NCBI GenBank assembly: GCA_010027395.1
Contig: RGVD01000187.1
Location: 1 to 5,001, forward strand
Source: Bacteroidota bacterium
GTDB taxonomy: Bacteria; Bacteroidota; Bacteroidia; UKL13-3
Length of the DNA stretch: 5,001 nucleotides
Reading direction: 5' to 3'
Below the pieces are notes generated by a model that saw nothing but the letters and a program-made list of their open reading frames with translations, was not told where the DNA came from and did not search any database. Position numbers and translations under genes: made by a program. This document shows, piece after piece, positions 1-5,001 of the stretch. Each line of letters begins with the position of its first letter. Position 1 is the first letter of the stretch.

Positions 1-182
1 GCATCGCTAATAAAAACTAAAGTATCTTTGCCTGTATAGGGTATTTTAGCTTTATCTGCATCAGAAATATTGTAATTGGTAATGACATCGCTAAGGTCAC
101 CACAGTCGGGTTCAGTTCGTTTGCATGCTTGTATAATAAAAAGCAAGCTAATTATGGAAATGTAAAGTAGTTTTGTTTTCAT
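1..182 (-). CDS. Putative lipoprotein, N-terminal part (3' end outside window)
   Basis: The first 60 codons of a minus-strand gene are present and read without a stop to the window edge. The ATG is at 182-180. The start MKTKLLYISI is a short positively charged n-region, followed by a hydrophobic core and a lipobox IIQAC with Cys20, so the product is predicted to be exported and lipidated by signal peptidase II. After the Cys comes a polar stretch (KRTEPDCGD) and then IPYTGKDTLVFISDA, a segment resembling the start of a beta-rich domain seen in many uncharacterised Bacteroidota lipoproteins; this resemblance is an impression only. No enzyme motif is visible in the part present. There is no strong Shine-Dalgarno sequence upstream. 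I do not recognise the family. Confidence that this is a real gene is high because of the signal peptide; the function is unknown. Confidence 0.8.
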   Translation of the reverse strand, partial: MKTKLLYISIISLLFIIQACKRTEPDCGDLSDVITNYNISDADKAKIPYTGKDTLVFISD

Positions 183-207
183 AATGAAGGTAAAAGGTTA
201 GTTTTAA

Positions 208-215
208 CAAAGGTT
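208..215 (-). promoter_or_regulatory. Possible Bacteroidota -7 box for the lipoprotein gene
   Basis: On the minus strand this reads AACCTTTG, seven of eight positions matching the Bacteroidota -7 consensus TAnnTTTG; the first T is missing. It would place transcription start about 20 bases ahead of the ATG at 182. No -33 TTTG lies at the expected spacing (the nearest one is too close), so this is only a weak candidate. Confidence 0.25.
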
Positions 216-361
216 CGGGAATTACATGAACAAAAGCAAGTTATATTTTTGTGTATGCTGCCATATAAGCGTTATAAGTATTTGTTTTTGTGTGGTGTTT
301 GGGGGTGGGGTGGTTTATGGGCTTGGGGTTATTTGTTGTTGGTGTCAACCTTTAAACATGG

Positions 362-458
362 ATGAGTTACAAACTCATTTTTTTTTTATTTATTCGTAGT
401 CAGCTACGCTATTGCCCAACACACGTAACTTTTACTAAATGGAACGAGCGGACGCTCG
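362..458. repeat. Cluster of three short perfect palindromes (REP-like element)
   Basis: Three perfect hairpins follow one another. ATGAGTT/AACTCAT (362-368 and 372-378) has a 3-base loop. CGTAG/CTACG (395-399 and 404-408) has a TCAG loop. CGAGCG/CGCTCG (445-450 and 453-458) has a 2-base centre, or 5 bp with a GGAC loop. The third palindrome is much richer in GC than its surroundings. The first is followed on the plus strand by ten T (378-387) and so also looks like an intrinsic terminator, but no plus-strand gene precedes it. Clustered palindromes in an intergenic space fit a REP/BIME-like or small non-autonomous mobile repeat; this is inference, as copy number in the genome cannot be seen. 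The cluster ends about a dozen bases before the break in the infB remnant. Confidence 0.55.
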
Positions 459-470
459 CACCAGCATGAG

Positions 471-598
471 GTTTCAAGGACGATGCAAAAGAAGTAGCAA
501 CTGGTTATGATTGCGGATTGCAAATTGGAAGTTATAACGATTTGCAAGTGGGAGATTATGTTGAAGCATACGAAGACGTAGAAATCAAAAGAAAATAA
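471..598 (+). pseudogene. infB: Orphan 3' tail of translation initiation factor IF-2
   Basis: Frame 473-598 encodes 41 residues and a TAA stop. They match the extreme C-terminus of bacterial IF-2 (the end of domain IV, which binds the acceptor end of fMet-tRNA). The fragment begins FKDDAKEVATGYDCGL and continues with YNDLQVGDYVEAYEDVEIKR. The E. coli protein, as I recall it, has FKDDV, then ECGI, YNDVRTGD and IEVFEIIEIQR in the same order and spacing. The frame is closed by TGA at 467-469, just before the similarity starts, and no start codon or GTPase domain precedes it. IF-2 is usually 700 to 1000 residues, so more than 95 percent is absent. The functional infB must be elsewhere in the genome, because it is essential. 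The fragment keeps the natural stop and terminator, so it looks like a severed or duplicated gene end. Codons look normal, suggesting a recent event. Confidence 0.85.
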
Positions 599-627
599 CC
601 CGTTTCAGAAATGAAGCGGGATTTTTT
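599..627 (+). terminator. Intrinsic terminator of the infB tail, possibly bidirectional
   Basis: A 9-bp stem (599-607 with 612-620, one G-U pair) closes a GAAA tetraloop and is followed by six T (622-627). It starts directly after the infB stop codon. Read on the minus strand the same stem is followed by a U-rich stretch (UUAUUUUCUUUU). It lies 28 bases past the stop of the SDR gene, so it may now terminate that gene as well. Confidence 0.85.
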
Positions 628-647
628 GTTTATGTCCTTGATTGAAA

Positions 648-1337
648 TTACCTGATGGCACTCATGCCTCCATCTAGATGTATGATTTGACCCGTCATCC
701 AATTTGCACTTAGTAAGAATTCAACTGCATTACTTATGTCGCTTGTAGCACCAATCTTCTTTAAAGGATGCCTTTCTTCAGACGCCTTTAGTTTGCTTTC
801 ATTATTAATGAGTTTATCAGCTAGGGGAGTAGCTGTAAGGGATGGAGCAATTGCGTTAACACGTATTTTGGGTGCAAATTCAGCGGCTAAACTTCTTGTC
901 AATCCTTCAATTGCGCCTTTAGCAGAAGCAATGCTTGCATGAAAACTCATGCCCGTTTGCACAGCCACTGTACTAAATAATACAATGTTTGGGGACTCAC
1001 CCAATTGTAAGTTGGGTAAATATTGTTTGATACTTTTTACAGCACCTAAAAAATTAATTTGGTATTCGTTCAAAAAGTCTTCTGTTTTAAGTCCCCTAAA
1101 AGGCTTCAAATTAATACTACCTGGACAATATATGAGTCCATCAATTGGTCCTTCAATTATAGGAAAATTTGGATTTTCCATGGTGATGTCTACCTCATGA
1201 AATTGACAATTAGATAGTGTTTCTAATTCGGCCTTATTTCGGCTGAGTGCATGAATACTGTGACCCTTTTCTGTTAAACTTTTTGCTAGTTGAAATCCAA
1301 TACCTGAACTGGCTCCAATGATTATATACTGACTCAT
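648..1337 (-). CDS. SDR-family oxidoreductase lacking the catalytic tyrosine
   Basis: This 229-residue protein is a full-length classical short-chain dehydrogenase/reductase, a cytosolic Rossmann-fold NAD(P) enzyme. The nucleotide-binding glycine motif GASSGIG is at 8-14, R33 follows beta-2, a D50-I51 pair sits where the adenine contact is expected, and CPGS (71-74) replaces the usual NAAG. N95, S122 and K140 fit the catalytic Asn, Ser and Lys. The position four residues before the Lys, normally Tyr, is Ile136 (SIASAK). The C-terminal VNAIAPSLTATPLA and TGQIIHLDGGMS motifs are typical. I recall a subfamily with the same Tyr loss and the same FHAS...AKGA(I/V)EGLTR segment near photolyase/cryptochrome and DUF2805 genes; its substrate is not known to me. 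The ATG at 1337 gives the full Rossmann start. The gene lies 43 bases downstream of the DUF4421 gene on the same strand and is probably co-transcribed with it. Without Tyr it may not catalyse standard carbonyl reduction. Confidence 0.9.
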   Translation of the reverse strand: MSQYIIIGASSGIGFQLAKSLTEKGHSIHALSRNKAELETLSNCQFHEVDITMENPNFPIIEGPIDGLIYCPGSINLKPFRGLKTEDFLNEYQINFLGAVKSIKQYLPNLQLGESPNIVLFSTVAVQTGMSFHASIASAKGAIEGLTRSLAAEFAPKIRVNAIAPSLTATPLADKLINNESKLKASEERHPLKKIGATSDISNAVEFLLSANWMTGQIIHLDGGMSAIR

Positions 1338-1378
1338 GCATAAGAAAACATCCTTTATGCAATAAAGTTTGTTTGCAT
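1337..1378 (-). promoter_or_regulatory. Leader with two mutually exclusive hairpins over the SDR start
   Basis: In the 43-base gap between the DUF4421 and SDR genes, the minus-strand transcript has three segments: ATGCAA (1378-1373), TTGCATAA (1362-1355) and TTATGCA (1343-1337). The middle one can pair with the first (6 bp, 10-base loop) or with the third (7 bp, 11-base loop), not both. The third segment includes the A of the SDR start codon. The possible ribosome site AGGA (1354-1351) is in the loop of the second hairpin. Stems are short and AT-rich, so a regulatory role is only a possibility. Confidence 0.3.
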
Positions 1379-1380
1379 TA

Positions 1381-2448
1381 TTAATTTACCCTTTGAATTA
1401 AAATTCCAGGAATTTTATCCATGAAAGAAGAAACCTTTTCAAATGCTTTGGGCATATTAAACCTCATACCAAAATAAACGGTTCCATTTCCCATTAAGTA
1501 ATTAAGCTTTTCGTTAGCACCAAGAGGCAAAGTGTAGTTATCACCTATAGCCGCTAGTCCCGTATAAAAGCGTTTGCCATTATAACCCAGCCCAACGCGG
1601 GCACTGGCTTTTGGTGCTATAATGAATTTGTTTTTATCGATTGATTCATTACCAACATAATATTGTTGTTGTTGGAAATTAGCACCTAAAAACGCTGATA
1701 AAGTGATAAAAAATTTCTCTTTGATAACAAAAGTATGGGCATAACCAGGCATCAAACAAATACTATAAAAGTCACCTTTGCGGAGGCTAGCATCTGCATC
1801 AATTTTGTTGGGCTTTTCTAAGTTTGTTGGCACTATGCTGCTATCTGCATTGATATTGTAATAAGAGAAAGCACCATTAATCAAAAAAGAACCTGCACTG
1901 TGTTTTTGGATTTCGTTTTGCAAAAAGGTGGATCTATAGGAGTATTTTTTGTGCTTGAAAATATAATATAAATTGCTTCCGAGGGTGGTTGTAGAAATGT
2001 CGGGCCTAATCACGTATGGTTTGCTGTTGTTTTTGAGTTCTGGTATTTGATTGGTATTGGCTATATAGTATCCATCATAGTTGAGGTAATAGAAATCCAT
2101 TCCTATTTTCTTACCATAACTATTTAAGGTAAAATTGCTGTATTTGGTAGTGCCTTTAGATTTTTCTTGCAAATTGGTAGGGGCATATACATAAGCCAAT
2201 CCAAGCCATTTGTGCATCACTTTTATTCCTATGCCTAAATATTCATTTGGTTGATAGTCTATTTTGCCTTTGCTATCGTATGAAAAACTATTCTTGGCAT
2301 TATAGGTAAATAAGGATATGTTAATCTTTGAGCTTAGGTCACTCACATAATACTCTCGGCCAAGCTTTATAGCTTTTGAAGAGTCTGTTTGGGCCCATGC
2401 CGCACAAGAAATAAATAGAAATAATATAGATAGTATTTGTTTGTTCAC
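1381..2448 (-). CDS. DUF4421 family outer-membrane protein
   Basis: This 355-residue protein has a Sec signal peptide (MNKQILSILFLFISCAAWA, cleavage before Gln20). The mature part is rich in alternating aromatic and polar residues, as in a beta-barrel. The region at about 33-90 (EYYVSDLSSKINISLFTY, then YQPNEYLGIGIKVMHKWLGL) matches the start of DUF4421, a Bacteroidota family of predicted outer-membrane proteins. Later segments such as GMDFYYLNYDGYYI and the C-terminal NGTVYFGMRFNM fit further strands. About 20 residues follow that last strand-like segment, so the barrel does not end at a terminal aromatic. No enzymatic motif is seen and the function is unknown. The start is a GTG at 2448; an in-frame TAG lies five codons upstream and no ATG precedes the signal peptide, so GTG is the only reasonable start. 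It shares a 96-base divergent promoter region with the amidohydrolase and precedes the SDR gene by 43 bases. Confidence 0.8.
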   Translation of the reverse strand: MNKQILSILFLFISCAAWAQTDSSKAIKLGREYYVSDLSSKINISLFTYNAKNSFSYDSKGKIDYQPNEYLGIGIKVMHKWLGLAYVYAPTNLQEKSKGTTKYSNFTLNSYGKKIGMDFYYLNYDGYYIANTNQIPELKNNSKPYVIRPDISTTTLGSNLYYIFKHKKYSYRSTFLQNEIQKHSAGSFLINGAFSYYNINADSSIVPTNLEKPNKIDADASLRKGDFYSICLMPGYAHTFVIKEKFFITLSAFLGANFQQQQYYVGNESIDKNKFIIAPKASARVGLGYNGKRFYTGLAAIGDNYTLPLGANEKLNYLMGNGTVYFGMRFNMPKAFEKVSSFMDKIPGILIQRVN

Positions 2449-2544
2449 CGCTGTTTTTGACTAAATTGAAATTAAAAGGTTTAAGGGCAAGCTTAATAAA
2501 ATATTTCTTTATCTTAAGTTAAATTCGCATCAAAATGATTTGTT
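2449..2544. promoter_or_regulatory. Divergent intergenic region between DUF4421 and amidohydrolase genes
   Basis: These 96 bases must contain the promoters of both divergent genes. The best plus-strand candidate is TAAATTCG at 2520-2527, seven of eight matches to the Bacteroidota -7 consensus TAnnTTTG; transcription would start only about ten bases before the ATG at 2545, and no good -33 box is present. On the minus strand the best match (TAATTTCA) is poorer. No clear ribosome binding site precedes the ATG, which is normal for this phylum. Confidence 0.4.
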
Positions 2545-4107
2545 ATGACAAAAAAATGGTTATTTCTTATATTTATTGCTTCTGTATTGATTTCATGCGG
2601 CAAGCGAGAAGCTGCTATAATAAAAGATGGGAAAATTATTACTACAGGAAGTGCAACTCAGTTACAAGCTACATATGATATTGCTGAAAAAACAGATTTA
2701 AAAGGCGCTTATGTTTACCCTGGATTTATTGATGCACATTCGCATTTTTATGGACTTGGTACATTTAACTATGCAGTGAGTTTGTTTGATATTTCTTCTA
2801 CAGAAGACTTGGTAAAAAAATGCAAAGAGTTTTATAAGCAAAATCCAAAACCTTATTTGATAGGAAGAGGTTGGGACCAAAATAAGTTTAGTAACAAACA
2901 ATATCCAGACAATGAAGCTTTAAGTGCTGCCTTTCCTGATATTCCTGTGCTTTTAAAACGTGTTGATGGGCATGCAGCATTGGCAAATAGGAAGGCATTA
3001 GAATTGGCCAATCTTAATATTCAAAGTAAAATAGACGGGGGTGAATTATTAAATAAGGATAGAAAGTTAACAGGTATTCTTATTGACAATGCAGTTGAAT
3101 ATGTTGAACGAATCATGCCTTCTTTTACTTTGAATGAAAAAATTCAAGCCTTAAAAGAGGCACAGAAAATTTGTTTTGAAAATGGATTGTCTTCTGTTTG
3201 TGATGCGGGTCTTGAGCCAGCAACCATTATGCTAATTGATTCATTGCAAAATGCTGGAATCCTTGATATACGTATCTATGCCATGATAGCAGCGAATGAT
3301 AAAAATGTATCAGAATGGGTAAACAAATCACCTATTAAGACAGATAAACTAAATGCGGGCAGTTTTAAAATGTATTGTGATGGTGCGTTGGGATCACGCG
3401 GAGCCATGCTAAAAAAACCTTACTCAGATGCACATAATCATTTTGGTTTATTTGTTACCAATGCTGCTAAAGCAGAAGAATACATAAGCAAAATTATTAA
3501 AAGTAAATACCAGCTAAACACTCATTGTATAGGCGACTCCGCCAACAAATTAATTCTTGACTTGTATGCTAAATATTTGCAACCTAATAATGATAGACGA
3601 TGGAGAATTGAACATGCTCAAGTACTTGATGCACCAGATTTTGAAAAGTTTGCTAAGTACAAAATTATACCCTCTGTGCAACCAACACATGCCACAAGTG
3701 ATATGTATTGGGCGCAAGATCGACTAGGGAAAGAGAGAATCAAATATGCTTATGCTTATAAAAAACTATTAGATCAAAATCATTGGATGCCTCTTGGTAC
3801 AGATTTCCCTGTGGAGTATGTTAATCCCATGTATACTTTCTATGCTGCCGTATCAAGACAAGATGCCAAAGGATTTCCAGATAAAGGTTTTGAATCAGAA
3901 AATGCTTTGACTCGTGAAGAGGCTTTGAAAGGCATGACCATTTGGGCGGCTAAAGCTGCATTTGAAGAACATGAAAAAGGTAGTATTGAACCCGGTAAGT
4001 TTGCTGATTTCACTATTCTTTCACTTGATTTAATGCATGCACCTTTGCTTGAAATTAGAAACACAAAGGCGCTTTCTGTATATGTAGCAGGGAAGAAAAA
4101 AATATAA
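2545..4107 (+). CDS. YtcJ-like amidohydrolase family lipoprotein
   Basis: This 520-residue protein belongs to the metal-dependent amidohydrolase superfamily, amidohydrolase family 3 (YtcJ/AepA-like). The N-terminus is a lipoprotein signal with lipobox LISC and Cys18, so the enzyme is predicted to be membrane-anchored outside the cytoplasm. Metal-ligand motifs are H65-x-H67 in GFIDAHSHFYG, H327 in NTHCIGD, H357 in RIEHAQ and D420 in GTDFPVE. K275 in FKMYCDGALGSRGA sits where this family has its conserved Lys. Other hallmarks are GRGWDQN (107-113) and DGHAALAN (141-148). The closing IEPGKFADFTILSLD belongs to the small beta-sandwich domain. The substrate is unknown; relatives act on amide or formamide bonds or are uncharacterised. 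One oddity is that the Cys is followed almost at once by the DGKIITTG strand, whereas related proteins, as I recall, carry about 20 more residues (a strand like ADLIVHNAxIYTVD) in between. The ATG at 2545 gives the lipobox directly. Confidence 0.9.
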   Translation: MTKKWLFLIFIASVLISCGKREAAIIKDGKIITTGSATQLQATYDIAEKTDLKGAYVYPGFIDAHSHFYGLGTFNYAVSLFDISSTEDLVKKCKEFYKQNPKPYLIGRGWDQNKFSNKQYPDNEALSAAFPDIPVLLKRVDGHAALANRKALELANLNIQSKIDGGELLNKDRKLTGILIDNAVEYVERIMPSFTLNEKIQALKEAQKICFENGLSSVCDAGLEPATIMLIDSLQNAGILDIRIYAMIAANDKNVSEWVNKSPIKTDKLNAGSFKMYCDGALGSRGAMLKKPYSDAHNHFGLFVTNAAKAEEYISKIIKSKYQLNTHCIGDSANKLILDLYAKYLQPNNDRRWRIEHAQVLDAPDFEKFAKYKIIPSVQPTHATSDMYWAQDRLGKERIKYAYAYKKLLDQNHWMPLGTDFPVEYVNPMYTFYAAVSRQDAKGFPDKGFESENALTREEALKGMTIWAAKAAFEEHEKGSIEPGKFADFTILSLDLMHAPLLEIRNTKALSVYVAGKKKI

Positions 4108-4111
4108 GTTG

Positions 4112-4135
4112 CTGTAATTATTTGCTATGTTACAG
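4112..4135. terminator. Weak inverted repeat between convergent genes
   Basis: A perfect 6-bp inverted repeat (CTGTAA at 4112-4117, TTACAG at 4130-4135) with a 12-base loop lies in the 58-base gap between the converging amidohydrolase and DUF2805 genes. No T-run follows on either strand, so it is at best a poor terminator. No better terminator was found here. Confidence 0.2.
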
Positions 4136-4165
4136 ATGAATATAATGTAGCAGTGATTTGCGCCA

Positions 4166-4396
4166 CTATCTTTTTGAAATTTTATTTCCAGTACCTCTTT
4201 GTCTGCTGCATTTAAAACGTTTGATACCTTCTTCTCTCAGGGCTGTATGTTTTGTTGTGCGCGATTTCATTCTTTTGCGCCACATGCGAAAGCTTGATGG
4301 CAAAGAGTTTTTTCGCATGAATTCAATCACCTCTTTTTCTTTTAAGCCAAACTGAAATTCAATGGCTTCAAAAGGCGTGCGGTCTTCCCATGCCAT
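4166..4396 (-). CDS. DUF2805 / TIGR03643 family small protein, start uncertain
   Basis: From the ATG at 4396 this encodes 76 residues: MAWEDRTPFEAIEFQFGL, then EKEVIEFMRK, SSFRMWRKRM, TKHTALR and a basic tail FKCSRQRGTGNKISKR. These match the small, highly conserved DUF2805 (TIGR03643) family, whose function is unknown to me; the helix pattern and basic charge would suit a nucleic-acid-binding protein (inference). Family members usually have about ten conserved residues before MAWEDRTPFEAI, of the form D-x-D-x-RII-x. Exactly these are encoded here upstream of the ATG (FTDADIDRIIQ, 4429-4397), and the frame is open back to 4447, where it overlaps the end of the cryptochrome gene; a TAG lies at 4450-4448. 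No ATG, GTG or TTG occurs in that extension. Either a rare start codon (TTA at 4444 or an ATT/ATA) is used, or the native start has been lost. The gene is downstream of the cryptochrome on the same strand, as is common for this family. Confidence 0.85.
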   Translation of the reverse strand: MAWEDRTPFEAIEFQFGLKEKEVIEFMRKNSLPSSFRMWRKRMKSRTTKHTALREEGIKRFKCSRQRGTGNKISKR

Positions 4397-4440
4397 TTGA
4401 ATAATTCTGTCTATATCCGCATCAGTGAATGATTGCTTGT

Positions 4441-5001
4441 TTAATTTCTATATATTTTATTTTTATCGTAATCGTTTGCTTGTTTTTCAATATTAAATAC
4501 CCTGTTTTCTCTAGGGTCATTGCCTACACCTGCCACATAAGCCCAATTACCCCAATTGCTGCATACATCATAATCTATCAGCTGTTGTTCAAAATAGGCT
4601 GCTCCGTAACGCCAATCTAGTTTTAAGTTATGGCATAAATAACTGGCTACATTTTGCCTGCCTCTATTGCTCATAAATCCGCTTAACTTTAACTCTAGCA
4701 TATTGGCATCAATAAAATCATTTCCTGTTTGTCCGTTTATCCATTTTTCAAAAAGTGCAGGGTTATGCTTGTGGGTTTGAACACCTGATTTTTTAATTCC
4801 ATTTGGCATAAAAAAACGATGCTTGTATTTTTTCATGATAAATCTAAAGTAGTCTCTCCAAATAAGCTCAAATACCATCCAATAGCTCGACTCGTTGGCG
4901 GTATATTGCGCTTCGTATTTTTTTATCTCCTGAAATATTTCCCTTGCAGATAGACAGCCCATGCTTAACCATGCAGAGAATTTAGATGAGTAGTTTTCAC
5001 C
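4441..5001 (-). CDS. DASH-type cryptochrome/photolyase, C-terminal half (5' end outside window)
   Basis: The last 186 residues of a cryptochrome/photolyase are present; the frame is open to the window edge, so the internal Met at 4962 is not the start. The FAD-binding helical domain is clear: YSSKFSAWLSMGCLSAR (fragment positions 4-20), FELIWRDYFRF (44-54), the GQTGNDFIDANM segment (90-101), SGFMSNRGRQNVASYL (107-122), LDWRYGAAYFE (128-138) and DYDVCSNWGNWAYVAGVG (143-160), then NDPRENRVFNI. This set, especially MSNRGRQNVAS and the GNW-YVAGVG run, marks the DASH class: blue-light flavoproteins that bind FAD and an antenna cofactor, with repair activity on single-stranded DNA in characterised members. 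The position usually Arg in NMREL reads Leu here (NMLEL). The protein ends at NDYDKNKIYRN, whereas relatives continue with a tail containing a WLPEL motif, so about 20 to 30 C-terminal residues appear to be missing. The stop overlaps the open frame of the next gene (DUF2805). Confidence 0.92.
   Translation of the reverse strand, partial: GENYSSKFSAWLSMGCLSAREIFQEIKKYEAQYTANESSYWMVFELIWRDYFRFIMKKYKHRFFMPNGIKKSGVQTHKHNPALFEKWINGQTGNDFIDANMLELKLSGFMSNRGRQNVASYLCHNLKLDWRYGAAYFEQQLIDYDVCSNWGNWAYVAGVGNDPRENRVFNIEKQANDYDKNKIYRN

Larger units (their letters stand above)
183..470. other. Gene-free region: G-rich tract and palindromes
   Basis: No convincing gene lies between the lipoprotein start and the infB fragment. 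The left part (183-300) is the T/A-rich upstream region of the lipoprotein gene. From about 290 to 352 the plus strand is made of G and T with runs of three to five G. From 362 to 458 there are three perfect palindromes. A 57-codon open frame on the plus strand (226-399) is low-complexity, rich in Cys and Phe, and runs into the palindromes, so it is not called as a gene. Confidence 0.7.

Noticed and set aside
362..387. Intrinsic terminator of a plus-strand gene
   Set aside because: The hairpin plus T-run looks right, but no plus-strand gene precedes it; it is better treated as part of the palindrome cluster.
226..399. 57-codon plus-strand frame rich in Cys, Phe and Val
   Set aside because: Its composition follows from the T/G-rich DNA, it runs into the palindrome cluster, and it has no ribosome site or recognisable motif.
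736..1200. Two plus-strand frames inside the SDR region
   Set aside because: They are antisense shadows of the SDR coding sequence, which has clear family motifs.
4158..4355. Plus-strand 65-residue open frame
   Set aside because: It is antisense to the well-supported DUF2805 gene and resembles no protein family.
4429..4620. Plus-strand hydrophobic 63-residue open frame
   Set aside because: It is antisense to the cryptochrome C-terminus; the hydrophobicity comes from the T-rich complement of A-rich codons.
4960..4962. Met codon as start of the cryptochrome
   Set aside because: The thirteen codons upstream to the window edge encode the conserved YSSKFSAWL segment, so this Met is internal.
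1..5001. CRISPR array, tRNA, rRNA or complete insertion sequence
   Set aside because: No regularly spaced direct repeats, cloverleaf sequence, rRNA segment or transposase frame was seen on either strand.

Overview
The window most likely comes from a Bacteroidota chromosome. It is AT-rich and weak in Shine-Dalgarno sequences. It encodes a DUF4421-type outer-membrane protein with a signal peptide ending in AWA-Q, two lipoproteins with clear lipoboxes, and a C-terminal fragment of bacterial IF-2. All of this is read from the sequence and from recalled family knowledge; no search was run.

Layout from left to right. A lipoprotein gene on the minus strand runs off the left edge (1-182). A gene-free stretch (183-470) holds a G-rich tract and a cluster of three perfect palindromes. 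Directly after the palindromes lies an orphan 3' tail of infB (471-598, plus strand) that still has its own intrinsic terminator (599-627). On the minus strand follow an SDR-family oxidoreductase (648-1337) and, upstream of it, a DUF4421 outer-membrane protein (1381-2448); the pair is probably co-transcribed. A divergent intergenic region leads to a plus-strand lipoprotein amidohydrolase of the YtcJ type (2545-4107). Convergent with it are two minus-strand genes, a DUF2805/TIGR03643 small protein (4166-4396, probably longer at its N-terminus) and the C-terminal half of a DASH-type cryptochrome/photolyase (4441-5001, cut by the right edge).

How the genes relate. The cryptochrome, the DUF2805 protein and this SDR subfamily are, as I recall, often neighbours in bacterial light-response or photorepair clusters. 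Here the SDR is separated from the other two by the amidohydrolase and the DUF4421 gene. The SDR lacks the usual catalytic tyrosine (Ile at that position). The amidohydrolase and the DUF4421 protein are envelope proteins with no visible functional link to the rest.

No wholly new system is evident. The best points to follow up are the cryptochrome/DUF2805 junction, where one gene seems to have lost its C-terminal tail and the other its AUG; the palindrome cluster abutting a severed infB tail; the Tyr-less SDR; and a short leader ahead of the SDR with two mutually exclusive hairpins that involve its start codon.
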